This document shows positions 15,475-23,394 of a stretch of DNA of 64,000 nucleotides, piece after piece. Position 1 is the first letter of the stretch; the number at the start of each line of letters is the position of its first letter. The notes beneath the pieces were generated by a model. The model searched no databases. It was given only the letters and a program-made list of their open reading frames with translations, and had not been told where the DNA came from. The DNA is from Bradyrhizobium sp. 200 (GTDB lineage Bacteria; Pseudomonadota; Alphaproteobacteria; Rhizobiales; Xanthobacteraceae). The DNA lies in NCBI RefSeq assembly GCF_023100945.1, contig NZ_CP064689.1, positions 806,001 through 870,000 on the forward strand. Direction: 5' to 3'. The position numbers and the translations under genes were made by a program.

Positions 15475-16887
15475 CTATCGTCTCAGGTCGTTGATGCCCA
15501 ATTCCGTCCACATCCAGTCGAAGCGGTAACTCGCCATCGCGCTGTCGGATTCGCCGGCCCTGGCCGTCCGGTTTTCCATCATCTTGAGCCAGTCGGCGAC
15601 CTTCGCGCGCCCGCTTGCGGTCTTGACCGCGGCGCGCGGCGATTTGTTTCCGAGCGCCGGGACGGGTTGATCGAGCGTGTCGCGATAGTGCCGGTCCATG
15701 GTTTCGTGGATGATGGCGCTTCGCCCCTGCTCTGAGAGATCGATCTGCTGCGGCGCATCCGCATCGCGTGACGCCAAGATTTGCTCGACGGTTTCCGTCA
15801 CGATCGAAGGCCGCCCGACGCGCTCTCCGAGTATCGTGGACAACAGTTCACTCCCCCGTTCCGAACGCTCCAGTGAATTGACCGATAGCACCAGGGCTCT
15901 GCCGTCCAGTTTCACGCTGCCGAGCACGAGCGCGCCGTCATCGCGCGTCGTTTCGATCGTCAGGGATTTTGATGGTCGGGCTCGACCGGTCGATGCAGCG
16001 GCGCGTTTCTCCCGACGGATCCAGTTCCATTGCGTCGCGGTTGCAGGCCGGAGATCGGCGCATGAATCCAGCGCGGCGCGGACGTCGTCGTCCGCCGTGC
16101 CGTCGGCGAGCGGATAGCTAACCGTGCATTGAAGGAGCTCATCGCCGTCGGCGTTGCGCAAATCAGGCATTTCCGGCTGTTCGGCCCGGTCGATCGCGTC
16201 AAGGAGCCAGCAGGTCGTGAACGTCGAGCTTGCCGCACGCAGCCTTTCGGTTTCCGAAAGATTGGTGATGACGGCTACGTCGAAATCTTCTCCGATCGTT
16301 TTGGTAAGCTCCCGCTTTTCCTTCCGAGTGAGTTTGCCAAGGCTGCGAAGGCCTTCGATAAGGTCTTCCGACGTCTCGTATTCGTATGACAACACGGCGC
16401 CGCTGATCTGCGTCTGTTGCCCGACCTGAACGATGCGCCCGGCGAAGCGGTCCCATTGCTTGAGGGTGCGGGTTGCCGACCGCTCGCTGATCAGGATCGG
16501 CTCGCCGCCGCGGACGAGATCGCGCGCGCGGAACGATTTATCGAGCACGACATCGCTCACTTCGTAGAGACTCACCACCGAATTTCGCAATGCGGAGATA
16601 TAGGCGCGAACGGATGCGGTTTCCTTCCATCCGCGGCGCTTCAGATAGTCGTCGACGATGTTGCTGCCGTCGACGAACTCCCGCGTCAGCAGGTCCTCGA
16701 AGGCGCAGACCCAGACCGTGCTCATGAACAGGTCCTCGCCGAGGGTCGAGACGATCTCGTCGGCCTCGAGGCCGGTCTCGTCGCAGGTCGGAAGCACGTG
16801 ATCTTCGAGGACCGCTTCAAACCGGTCGCGCCATGGCTCGCGCGTTGCCCATTTCATCAGCCCGTCGAGTAAATGCCTGCGCGCCAT
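15475..16887 (-). CDS. Hypothetical protein with C-terminal MbcA/ParS-like motif
   Basis: 470 residues, soluble, acidic, no signal peptide. The N-terminal about 130 residues are helical. The middle contains 'EPILISERSATRTLKQWDRFAGRIVQV'-like sequence often found in uncharacterised proteins. Near the C-terminus, 'QPVPALGNKSPRAAVKTASG' followed by 'RAKVADWLK' matches the short 'P..AL.GK.P.EA...GR..V..LL' motif seen at the end of MbcA/ParS toxin-binding (DUF2384) and SEC-C-linked proteins. I cannot assign a function. ATG at 16887. Large for an antitoxin; no toxin gene is next to it. Confidence 0.75.
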   Translation of the reverse strand: MARRHLLDGLMKWATREPWRDRFEAVLEDHVLPTCDETGLEADEIVSTLGEDLFMSTVWVCAFEDLLTREFVDGSNIVDDYLKRRGWKETASVRAYISALRNSVVSLYEVSDVVLDKSFRARDLVRGGEPILISERSATRTLKQWDRFAGRIVQVGQQTQISGAVLSYEYETSEDLIEGLRSLGKLTRKEKRELTKTIGEDFDVAVITNLSETERLRAASSTFTTCWLLDAIDRAEQPEMPDLRNADGDELLQCTVSYPLADGTADDDVRAALDSCADLRPATATQWNWIRREKRAAASTGRARPSKSLTIETTRDDGALVLGSVKLDGRALVLSVNSLERSERGSELLSTILGERVGRPSIVTETVEQILASRDADAPQQIDLSEQGRSAIIHETMDRHYRDTLDQPVPALGNKSPRAAVKTASGRAKVADWLKMMENRTARAGESDSAMASYRFDWMWTELGINDLRR

Positions 16888-16990
16888 GATCCTGCTCCGC
16901 CGTGGTAACCATCGATAGCGGTCCGTGGCGTTAATCTATCGCTCCGGTGATGGCGTGCAATCACTCGCAGCGAAATCAACAGGGGTCTGG

Positions 16991-17485
16991 TCAACGCCGG
17001 TCCGGTTCCGATGCCGGGCCGGCTCCGGGCTCGATCGTTATGCCGTTAACCTCGCACCATTCCCTCAGAGCCGCTTCGGTCGCCTTGTTCTCGAAATCGT
17101 ACCATCGATCGAGCGCCCTTGTTCGTTGCAGCAAATCCCTGAACCGCGCATAGGCGCCCCTCTTCTCGAATATCCGCCGGATTTCATTGAATTCGTCCGG
17201 AAGAAATTGCCTGGCAAACTCGAACACCAGCGGCGTGCCGAGATCGAGTTCCTTCTTGTGAGGGATCGAGAGATATTTTTCCTCGTCGTCGGCATCGTCC
17301 GGCCACGCCTCGATGTCTTCGTCGACGTCAGTGTGCCAGAGAAACTTGCCGGTTTTCCGGCAGAGGACGGCCTCATGCTCGCCCGGCTGCCCGAGACTGA
17401 CGAATTCGAATGTGTTTAGCAGGTCATTCCAGTCAACAGTCAGAGGCCGCCCAACCCCGCCGTCATTGCGAGCGCAGCGAAGCAA
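16991..17485 (-). CDS. UPF0158 family protein
   Basis: The body 'WNDLLNTFEFVS', 'EAVLCRKTGKFLWHTD', 'KYLSIPHKKELDLG', 'RRIFEKRGAYARFRDLL' and 'RWYDFENKATEAALREWCE' matches the UPF0158 family closely and is complete at the C-terminus. The start is a problem: the family sequence begins at about 17437, but there is no ATG, GTG or TTG there. The only nearby options are a CTG at 17443, or TTG codons at 17485 and 17533 that lie within the palindromic repeat and add repeat-encoded residues. I use 17485 provisionally. The repeat may have replaced the original start. Function unknown. Confidence 0.72.
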   Translation of the reverse strand: MLRCARNDGGVGRPLTVDWNDLLNTFEFVSLGQPGEHEAVLCRKTGKFLWHTDVDEDIEAWPDDADDEEKYLSIPHKKELDLGTPLVFEFARQFLPDEFNEIRRIFEKRGAYARFRDLLQRTRALDRWYDFENKATEAALREWCEVNGITIEPGAGPASEPDRR

Positions 17486-17540
17486 TCCACCTCTCCACTT
17501 GCCGCGCCATGGATTGCTTCGCTGCGCTCGCAATGACGGT
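17460..17540. repeat. Palindromic intergenic repeat (REP-like), copy 2
   Basis: Arms 17462-17489 and 17510-17537 are reverse complements (one arm has the 'gcgcagcg' variant). The element lies between the 3' end of the amidase gene and the 5' end of the UPF0158 gene, both on the minus strand, and overlaps the only in-frame start codons of the latter. The right end with its flank gacggttgagattatca is shared with the amidase remnant at 12211. Confidence 0.9.
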
Positions 17541-17556
17541 TGAGATTATCAGCCGT

Positions 17557-19032
17557 TCACTCACTCGTCACATGCACGCCGGGCTTCTTCCCGGCATTCC
17601 ACTTGCCACCGATCGCACGTTCGATCTGCGCCGCCAGTTGCAACAGCAATCCATCATTGGCCTGCTTGGCAATCGCCTGGATGCCGAGCGGCAGGCTGTG
17701 CTCATGGGTGGCGAGCGGCAGCGAGATCGCGGGAATGCCGCAGAGGTTGGCGATCGGCGTGAACGCAAAATTGCGCCAGAGATTGCCGAACCAGTCGAGC
17801 ACGTCGGGATTGTCGCTGATTGTCAGGTACTCCGTGGTGCCGACCTTCGGCGTCGGCAGCGCCGTGATCGGCGTCAGGATGACGTCCCAATCCTCGAAGA
17901 ACGCGCCGAAGCCGCGCGAGGTCGTGTTGAACACCGCCTGCATGCGCGCCCGGTCGGCATAGCTCGTGTGCCGGCCATGCTCCCAGATCCGGATGTTGAT
18001 CGGCTCGAACAGATCGGCGGGCGGCTGCTCCAGCCCGCGCGCGGCGAACATGTTGCCGATGACGACGGCAAAATTGCTGATGTAGCAGATGGTCTGCGCC
18101 GCAAACGCTTCGCGATAGTCCAGCTCCGGCAAGGCATAGTCGACATGGTGGCCGAGGCCTTCGAGGAAACGCCCGGCCTTTTCCAGCTCTGCCGCGATAT
18201 GCGGCGTCGCCTGGTAATCGCCCCATTGGGTCGACAGCGCGATTTTCAGCCGCGCCGGATCGTGCGTGATCATCCTCGTGTAGGGCTCCGGCGGACTCCA
18301 GAACGGCATGAACTCGCCCGGCGCCGGCCCCCGGCAGGCATCGACGAAGGCCGCGGTGTCGCGCACGGTGCGCGACTGGCAGCCCTGAATGGAGACCAGC
18401 CCGCTCAGGTCGGACAACAGCGGCGACAGCGAGAACACGCCGCGCGAGACCTTCAACCCGATATTGCCGTTGACGCCAGCGGGAATCCGGATCGAGCCGC
18501 CGCCGTCGGTCGCATGCGCGATCGGGACTGCGCCTGCCGCGACCATCGCGGCGCTGCCGGCCGACGATCCGCAGGTGGTGTAGTCGGTATTCCAGGGATT
18601 GCGCGTGACATAGACGGCGGGATTGTCCGCCGAGCTGCAGACCCCGAATTCCGGCGTGGTGGTGCGCCCGATCAGATTGAGCCCGGCCCCGCGCATCTTC
18701 CTGGTCATGAACGTGTCGGCGGCAGCGCGATTGCCGCGCATGTAGAGCGAGCCCATTTCCTGCAGGCGCCCCTTCATTGTCGGACCCAGATCCTTCACCA
18801 GGAACGGAAGTCCGGCAAAGGGTCCGTCGAGCGCGGTGCCATCCGTGGCGGGATCGGCGATCGCGTCGTCGAATAGTTCGACGACGGCCGAGAGTGCAGG
18901 GTCGACCTTGGCGATGCCGGCGGCCGCCTGCGCCGCCAGCTCCGCGGCCGTCAGTTCACCCTTTGCGACGCGCGCGGCCAGCGCAACGCCGTCGTGGTCA
19001 GCCCATTCGTCCCAGCTCATTGGCAAATTCAT
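17557..19032 (-). CDS. Amidase signature family enzyme
   Basis: 491 residues, a typical length. It hydrolyses a carboxamide by a Ser-cisSer-Lys triad. Visible parts are Lys in 'FLVKDLG', the cis-Ser in 'CGSSAGSAAMVAAG' and the nucleophile Ser in 'DGGGSIRIPAGVNG'. The C-terminal region 'TPIANLCGIPAISLPL' and 'LPLGIQAIAKQANDGLLL' is also standard. No signal peptide, so probably cytoplasmic. ATG at 19032 preceded by GAGAGGA. The gene could be an acylamidase, an amide hydrolase for xenobiotics or a GatA-like paralog; lack of GatB/GatC neighbours argues against a tRNA role. A VOC-family gene lies 60 bases upstream on the same strand. Confidence 0.92.
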   Translation of the reverse strand: MNLPMSWDEWADHDGVALAARVAKGELTAAELAAQAAAGIAKVDPALSAVVELFDDAIADPATDGTALDGPFAGLPFLVKDLGPTMKGRLQEMGSLYMRGNRAAADTFMTRKMRGAGLNLIGRTTTPEFGVCSSADNPAVYVTRNPWNTDYTTCGSSAGSAAMVAAGAVPIAHATDGGGSIRIPAGVNGNIGLKVSRGVFSLSPLLSDLSGLVSIQGCQSRTVRDTAAFVDACRGPAPGEFMPFWSPPEPYTRMITHDPARLKIALSTQWGDYQATPHIAAELEKAGRFLEGLGHHVDYALPELDYREAFAAQTICYISNFAVVIGNMFAARGLEQPPADLFEPINIRIWEHGRHTSYADRARMQAVFNTTSRGFGAFFEDWDVILTPITALPTPKVGTTEYLTISDNPDVLDWFGNLWRNFAFTPIANLCGIPAISLPLATHEHSLPLGIQAIAKQANDGLLLQLAAQIERAIGGKWNAGKKPGVHVTSE

Positions 19033-19091
19033 TTAAGTCCATCCTCTCGACGCAGCTTTGGCCCCCGCTGCGCTCATTCGCTGTCGCGCTG

Positions 19092-20057
19092 TCAAACCTT
19101 GATTAGCCGCACCTTGGTCCCCCAGGGATCGGCGGTCTCGATGCCGTTCGCGATCGCCACCGCCTGCGCGCCGGCCTGCCGCAGGCGCTGCTCCTGCGAC
19201 TGCAATATTTCGGGGGCCGCGATCTCCAGCGAAAACCAGGCGAGTCCCGTCGCCGCATCATCCCGCGGACCGGCGCCTGCGCTCTGCCAGACATTGATCG
19301 CGAGGTGATGGTGATAACGCCCGGACGACAGGAACGCCGCGCCGCTGCGCTTGCGGGTGGGGTCGAAACCGAGGGTGGCGCTATAGAAGCGGTCCGCCTG
19401 TTCGAGATCGCCGACACGCAGATGCATGTGGCCGATGCGCAAGTCGTCGGGGGCCTTGGCATAGTTGGTCGTGCGCGTATCGGTCAGCGCCAGCAGGCCG
19501 TCGATGTCGAGCCGGTCGGTTGCCATAGCGACCGAGCCGCCATCCCATTTCCAGGTCTCGGGCGCGCGGTCGGCGTAGACCTCGATGCCGTTGCCTTCGG
19601 GGTCGTCGAGATAGACGGACTCGCTGACGAGGTGATCGGCGAAACCGGACAGCGGAATCTTGTTTTTCGCCGCGTGCACCAGCCAGCGCGCGAGGTCCTT
19701 GCGCGTCGGCATCAGGAACGCGGTGTGATAGAGGCCAGCCGCGTTGCGCGCCTCGCGTGCCGCACCCCCGCGTCGTTCGAGATCGAGCAGCGGCACGCCG
19801 CCCGAGCCGAGGCGGGCGCTGGTCGCCGAGCGCGCCATGACCGTCAGGCCGATCGCGTCGCGATAATAGTTGGCAACGAGATCGAGGTCGCGCACACGCA
19901 AGGTCACCATGCCGATCCGCATCGGCGTCCGATTGGCAAAGGTCGGCCCGCCGCCGCCCGCCATCCCTTCGGCCCGCGCCGCGGCGATGGCTGCCGCAGA
20001 GAGCGAAGAAGCGCCGGCGAGGTGAAGCAGCGTGCGGCGGGTCAGGTCGATGGTCAT
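19092..20057 (-). CDS. Exported two-domain VOC (glyoxalase/catechol dioxygenase-like) protein
   Basis: 321 residues from the ATG at 20057, chosen because GGAGGAG lies at ideal spacing. The N-terminus 'DLTRRTLLHLAGASSLSAAA' has a Tat-style twin-arginine followed by a hydrophobic stretch, so it is probably exported or lipid-bound after folding. Two VOC modules follow: one from 'RIGMVTLRVRDLDLVANYYRDAIG' and the second from 'RIGHMHLRVGDLEQADRFYSATLG'. Candidate metal ligands include the His of 'IGHMHLRV', a His in 'YHHHLAINVW', and Glu in 'GNGIEVYAD'. It resembles CatE-type extradiol dioxygenases; the exact reaction is unknown. Confidence 0.85.
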   Translation of the reverse strand: MTIDLTRRTLLHLAGASSLSAAAIAAARAEGMAGGGGPTFANRTPMRIGMVTLRVRDLDLVANYYRDAIGLTVMARSATSARLGSGGVPLLDLERRGGAAREARNAAGLYHTAFLMPTRKDLARWLVHAAKNKIPLSGFADHLVSESVYLDDPEGNGIEVYADRAPETWKWDGGSVAMATDRLDIDGLLALTDTRTTNYAKAPDDLRIGHMHLRVGDLEQADRFYSATLGFDPTRKRSGAAFLSSGRYHHHLAINVWQSAGAGPRDDAATGLAWFSLEIAAPEILQSQEQRLRQAGAQAVAIANGIETADPWGTKVRLIKV

Positions 20058-20239
20058 GAAAGCTCCTCCAGCGATCGCTACAGCGAAGCAAATCTCGCGC
20101 CGGATTCCAAGCCGCAGTAATGCCGCTCCCGCTATTCTTCGATGCGCAATTGCACATAGGAGAATGACAGCGCCAAAATGCGACAAAACAGCCCGACGGG
20201 CAAATCACTTCTGATTTTCCGAAATCGTGTCAAGCCCCG

Positions 20240-20700
20240 GAATCAAAAATATTCCGCTTCACACGCCGGGCAAATCAGCCGCATAACTCCGCCCGTCTCA
20301 CCCATTGAGGGGCGCTCGCGATCGTCACGGACGTGCGGTGAGATGCGGTGGACGCGAGAGGCGCGCGAGACGTACGCGCCTCGAGCGTACGGCGAAGTCG
20401 TGTGGTTCGGGCGCCGCGGTGCTGGCGTTAAGTTGGCGGGAAGTGTCCCGCCGATGACGGAGGCAAGAAAGCCGTTCTCCGGGAAGAGCACGAAGTAAGC
20501 CGTAAAGCCATTGCGCAGGGAAGGCCGGGATGCTCCCGCTGTACCTGTATGCTCGTGTGCATTTTTGTTTGCGCAAATCGCACGCGAGACCGCGGGTGCA
20601 GCAAGCACCCGGTCTTCCCTGCGCCCTCTGATTCGAAGAGGGCAAACGAAGATGCAAACCTCGGGCGCAAATACGTCGCGAGAACGCGAAACAGTATCCA
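20240..20700. repeat. Long dispersed non-coding repeat typical of Bradyrhizobium (putative)
   Basis: Translations of this segment give strings such as 'GAGKTGCLLHPRSRVRFAQ' and 'HTTSPYARGAYVSRASRVHR', which I recognise from many short 'hypothetical proteins' annotated across Bradyrhizobium genomes. That points to a dispersed DNA repeat misread as genes. It contains hairpins at 20371-20391 (cgtacgc/gcgtacg) and 20623-20643 (gccctct/agagggc). There is only one copy here, so the claim depends on outside knowledge. Confidence 0.5.
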
Positions 20701-20701
20701 C

Positions 20702-20781
20702 CCGTCATTGCGAGCGCAGCGAAGCAATCCATCTATCTCCGCATTGAGGTATGGATTGCTTCGCTTCGCTCGCAATGACGG
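20702..20781. repeat. Palindromic intergenic repeat (REP-like), copy 3
   Basis: Arms 20704-20731 and 20752-20779 form a long hairpin with a 20-base spacer. Same family as the copies at 4386 and 17460. It abuts the right end of the long dispersed repeat. Confidence 0.9.
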
Positions 20782-20958
20782 GGTGAGAGCGGGGTCACAT
20801 CCCTCGAAACGGTGCTTTCGGCGCCCCGGCAACTGCCACCCACTCCAGCCTTTCAATTTTGCGATAGAAGCCATGTCCACATTCAAATTCCTTGTCCCTC
20901 CGCCGCGGCCTATTCTGCGCACCAATCAACCCCGGAATCGCAGAGGAAACTGAGCCCG

Positions 20959-21525
20959 ATGGCGGAAGCAGCAAAATCACGTAGCGAGGCGCCGGCGGCG
21001 CTGCCGACGTGGCCGGACGAGATCTACCGCGCGCTCAAGGACGCCGGCATTCGCCAGGTTGCCATGGTGCCGGACGCCGGCCACAGCCGCCTGATCCGTT
21101 CCTTCGAGGCCGACCCCGAAACCCGCGTCGTGACGCTGACGACGGAAGAGGAGGGCGTGGCGATGCTGGCGGGCGCATGGCTCGGCGGCGAGCGCGGCGT
21201 TCTGCTGTTGCAGTCGAGCGGCGTCGGCAATTGCATCAACATGCTGTCGCTGCCCGTCATCTGCCACATGCCGCTGTTGATGATCGTCACCATGCGCGGC
21301 GACTGGGGCGAGTTCAACCCGTGGCAGATCCCGATGGGGCAGGGGACGCGGCCCTCGCTGGAGGCCATGGGCGTGATCGTGAACAAGGTGGACGAGCCCG
21401 ATCTCGTCGCCTCGGCCGTGCAGGGCGCGGCCCATCTCGCCTTCAACACCTGGAAGCCGGTGGCGGTCCTGATCGGCCAGCGTGTGCTCGGCGCCAAGAA
21501 TTTCAAGGAGCTTGCCCGCAAATGA
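20959..21525 (+). CDS. Thiamine-diphosphate enzyme, PYR-domain subunit (sulfopyruvate/phosphonopyruvate decarboxylase alpha-like)
   Basis: 188 residues forming one subunit of a split ThDP decarboxylase. 'VAMVPDAGHSRLIRSFEAD' and 'TTEEEGVAMLAGAWLGGERGVLLLQSSGVGNCINML' are the PYR-domain hallmarks, including the Glu that activates the cofactor ('TEEEGVAML'). It resembles ComD of sulfopyruvate decarboxylase and the N-terminal half of phosphonopyruvate decarboxylase. The next gene encodes the PP-domain subunit and overlaps by four bases. No phosphoenolpyruvate mutase or sulfolactate gene is nearby, so the 2-oxoacid substrate is open. ATG at 20959 follows AGAGGAAAC. Confidence 0.88.
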   Translation: MAEAAKSRSEAPAALPTWPDEIYRALKDAGIRQVAMVPDAGHSRLIRSFEADPETRVVTLTTEEEGVAMLAGAWLGGERGVLLLQSSGVGNCINMLSLPVICHMPLLMIVTMRGDWGEFNPWQIPMGQGTRPSLEAMGVIVNKVDEPDLVASAVQGAAHLAFNTWKPVAVLIGQRVLGAKNFKELARK

Positions 21526-22124
21526 CCGCCAATCCGAACGCGCTTTTGCATCGCCGTGACGTCGTCAACGAATTGCTGCGTGACCGCGCGGATCTCCTCG
21601 TCATCGCCGGCCTCGGCGCGCCGAACTGGGACGTCTCCGCCGCCGGCGATCATCCCAACAATTTCCCGCTCTGGGGCGCCATGGGCGGCGCCTCCATGAT
21701 CGGGCTCGGGCTGGCGCTGGCGCAGCCGAAGCGCAAAGTGCTTGTCGTCACCGGCGACGGCGAGATGCTGATGAATGTCGGCTCGCTTGCGACGATTGCG
21801 GTGGAAGCGCCGAAGAACCTGACGATCGCCGTGCTCGACAATGAGCGCTTCGGCGAGACCGGCATGCAGAAAACCCCGACCGCCTCCGGCGTCGACCTCG
21901 CCGCCATCGCGACCGCCTGCGGTATCCGCACCTCGCGCATCGTCCGCACGATGGCCGAGGTCACCGAGCTGCGCGACCTCGCGCATGAGGGCAGGGGAAC
22001 GGCCTTCGCGCAGATCAAGATCAATCCCGAGGCGCTGGTATTCGTGATGCCGCCGGCCGACGGCGTCATCCTGACGACGCGCTTCCGGCAATCGGTGCTG
22101 GGAGACGAGGCGCTTTATAATTGA
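21522..22124 (+). CDS. Thiamine-diphosphate enzyme, PP-domain subunit (sulfopyruvate/phosphonopyruvate decarboxylase beta-like)
   Basis: 200 residues. The ThDP-binding motif begins with 'VTGDGEMLMNVGSLATI' and ends at 'LTIAVLDNERFGETG', the usual GDG...N spacing that coordinates Mg2+ and the diphosphate. 'FPLWGAMGGASMIGLGLALAQP' is the standard entry to the PP domain. The start overlaps the alpha gene stop (ATGA), consistent with a 1:1 complex. Together the two subunits would decarboxylate a 2-oxoacid to an aldehyde; a LysR regulator is encoded convergently downstream. Confidence 0.9.
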   Translation: MTANPNALLHRRDVVNELLRDRADLLVIAGLGAPNWDVSAAGDHPNNFPLWGAMGGASMIGLGLALAQPKRKVLVVTGDGEMLMNVGSLATIAVEAPKNLTIAVLDNERFGETGMQKTPTASGVDLAAIATACGIRTSRIVRTMAEVTELRDLAHEGRGTAFAQIKINPEALVFVMPPADGVILTTRFRQSVLGDEALYN

Positions 22125-22146
22125 GGGGTGGCGCCAGCACCGAGCT

Positions 22147-22268
22147 CGTCATGCCCGGCCTTGAGCCGGGCATCCACGTCTACGTTGGACCTTGCAAAGA
22201 CGTGGATGGCCGGGCGTAGGCTAGCGGAAGCGACGCCGTCCTTCGGACGGCTATGCCCGGCCATGACG
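22147..22268. repeat. Palindromic repeat of the 'cgtcatgcccggcc' type, copy 1
   Basis: Outer ends cgtcatgcccggcc and ggccatgacg are imperfect reverse complements, and an inner hairpin forms from 'gcatccacgtct' and 'agacgtggatgg'. This is a different repeat family from the gtcattgcgag elements. It lies between two convergent genes and may terminate both. A related element is at 61875-61971. Confidence 0.78.
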
Positions 22269-22289
22269 AAGAGAAAATGCACGGGCGTG

Positions 22290-23213
22290 TTACGCCGTCA
22301 TGTTGATCTTCCAAAATCCTTCCCGGGAGAGCTGCTGAATCTCCGACACGATCAGCGTCGCGATCGTCGTCGTTGCGATCGACGGCGGATGGGCGATCGG
22401 CGAGGCGAGAATGAGTTCGCGCGATACCGATGGGCTGACGGCGGCCATCTCAAGGCGCTTCGCCGCCACCTCGGTGCGGATCGCGGACGGCGGCAACAGC
22501 GTGTAGCCGAGCCCTTCCTCCATCAGGCTGATCTGCGCGCGATAGGAATCGACCTCGATCATGGCGTCGAGCTTCAGTTTCTCGCGCGCCAGCGCCTTCT
22601 CCAGCAGCGCCCGCAAGCCGTGCGAGATGCTCGGCAGGATCAGCTTCTGCTTCACCAGCCATTTGAGATCGACCTGCTTCCGCTTGTTCAGGCCCGAACC
22701 CGGCGGTCCAACGGCCACGATATCCTCGCGGCCGATGGACTGGACCTGAAGATGCAGGTCGACCGCCGGGCCGTAGATGATCGCGAGATCCATCTCGCCG
22801 CGGTGCAGCCACTCGACCAGATGCCCGCCATAGCTCTCCACGATGCGCAGCGAGACGTCGGGGAATTCGCTGATGACGCGTCGGGCGAACCGTCCGGACA
22901 GCACCGCGCTCACCGTCGGCACCAGCCCGAGAATGACGCGGCCCGACGGATTGCCGTTGGCCGATTTGAGGTCGTCGCTGACCTGCTCGATCTGGCGGAT
23001 CAGCCCGGTGGTGCGGTCGAGCAGCATCCGGCCGGCGCTGGTCAGGAGCATGCCGCGGCCGTTGCGCACGAACAGCTCGACGCGAAGCTCGTGCTCGAGC
23101 AGCTTGATGTGGCGGCTCAGCGCCGGCTGGGCGGCGCGCAGCCGGTCCGCCGCCTTGCTCAGGCTGCCCAGCTCGGCCACGGCGCGGAAGGTCCGCAATT
23201 GTTTGAGGTCCAT
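22290..23213 (-). CDS. LysR family transcriptional regulator
   Basis: 307 residues, normal for the family. The N-terminal helix-turn-helix is 'LRTFRAVAELGSLSKAADRL' followed by 'RAAQPALSRHIKLLEHEL'. The C-terminal effector-binding domain begins at about residue 90 ('GRVILGLVPTVSAVLSG'). ATG at 23213. LysR proteins often control a divergent neighbour; here that is the rhodanese gene starting at 23395. It is convergent with the decarboxylase pair, so control of those genes is also possible but less typical. Confidence 0.93.
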   Translation of the reverse strand: MDLKQLRTFRAVAELGSLSKAADRLRAAQPALSRHIKLLEHELRVELFVRNGRGMLLTSAGRMLLDRTTGLIRQIEQVSDDLKSANGNPSGRVILGLVPTVSAVLSGRFARRVISEFPDVSLRIVESYGGHLVEWLHRGEMDLAIIYGPAVDLHLQVQSIGREDIVAVGPPGSGLNKRKQVDLKWLVKQKLILPSISHGLRALLEKALAREKLKLDAMIEVDSYRAQISLMEEGLGYTLLPPSAIRTEVAAKRLEMAAVSPSVSRELILASPIAHPPSIATTTIATLIVSEIQQLSREGFWKINMTA

Positions 23214-23394
23214 CGGATGCCTGGGTGCTTATCTGGCTGATATCATACGCTGTTTCCGGCACGTCAGTGCAATCAGTTCAACGTTCGATGACATCTGAGT
23301 TAATGGCCTTGCAGAGTTATCGGCCTGTCTGGCGTGACGCGCCTCTCGCGATGTTGTTAAAGGAGCAACGATCCCTATCCGGAATTCACGATTC

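Larger units (their letters stand above)
20058..20958. other. 901-base region without a convincing gene
   Basis: The stretch contains the upstream side of the VOC gene, a long dispersed-repeat-like segment (about 20240-20700), a palindromic repeat (20704-20779) and the leader of the decarboxylase genes. Several open frames cross it in all phases, but they overlap each other, have repeat-derived sequence and lack domain matches, so I call none of them. Confidence 0.6.

Noticed and set aside
17410..18876. 488-codon open frame antisense to the amidase gene
   Set aside because: The amidase on the other strand has a complete catalytic signature; the antisense frame is Arg/His-rich with no family match.
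20243..20925. Several open frames in the gap before the ThDP decarboxylase genes
   Set aside because: They overlap one another on both strands and translate repeat DNA; no ribosome site or domain supports them.
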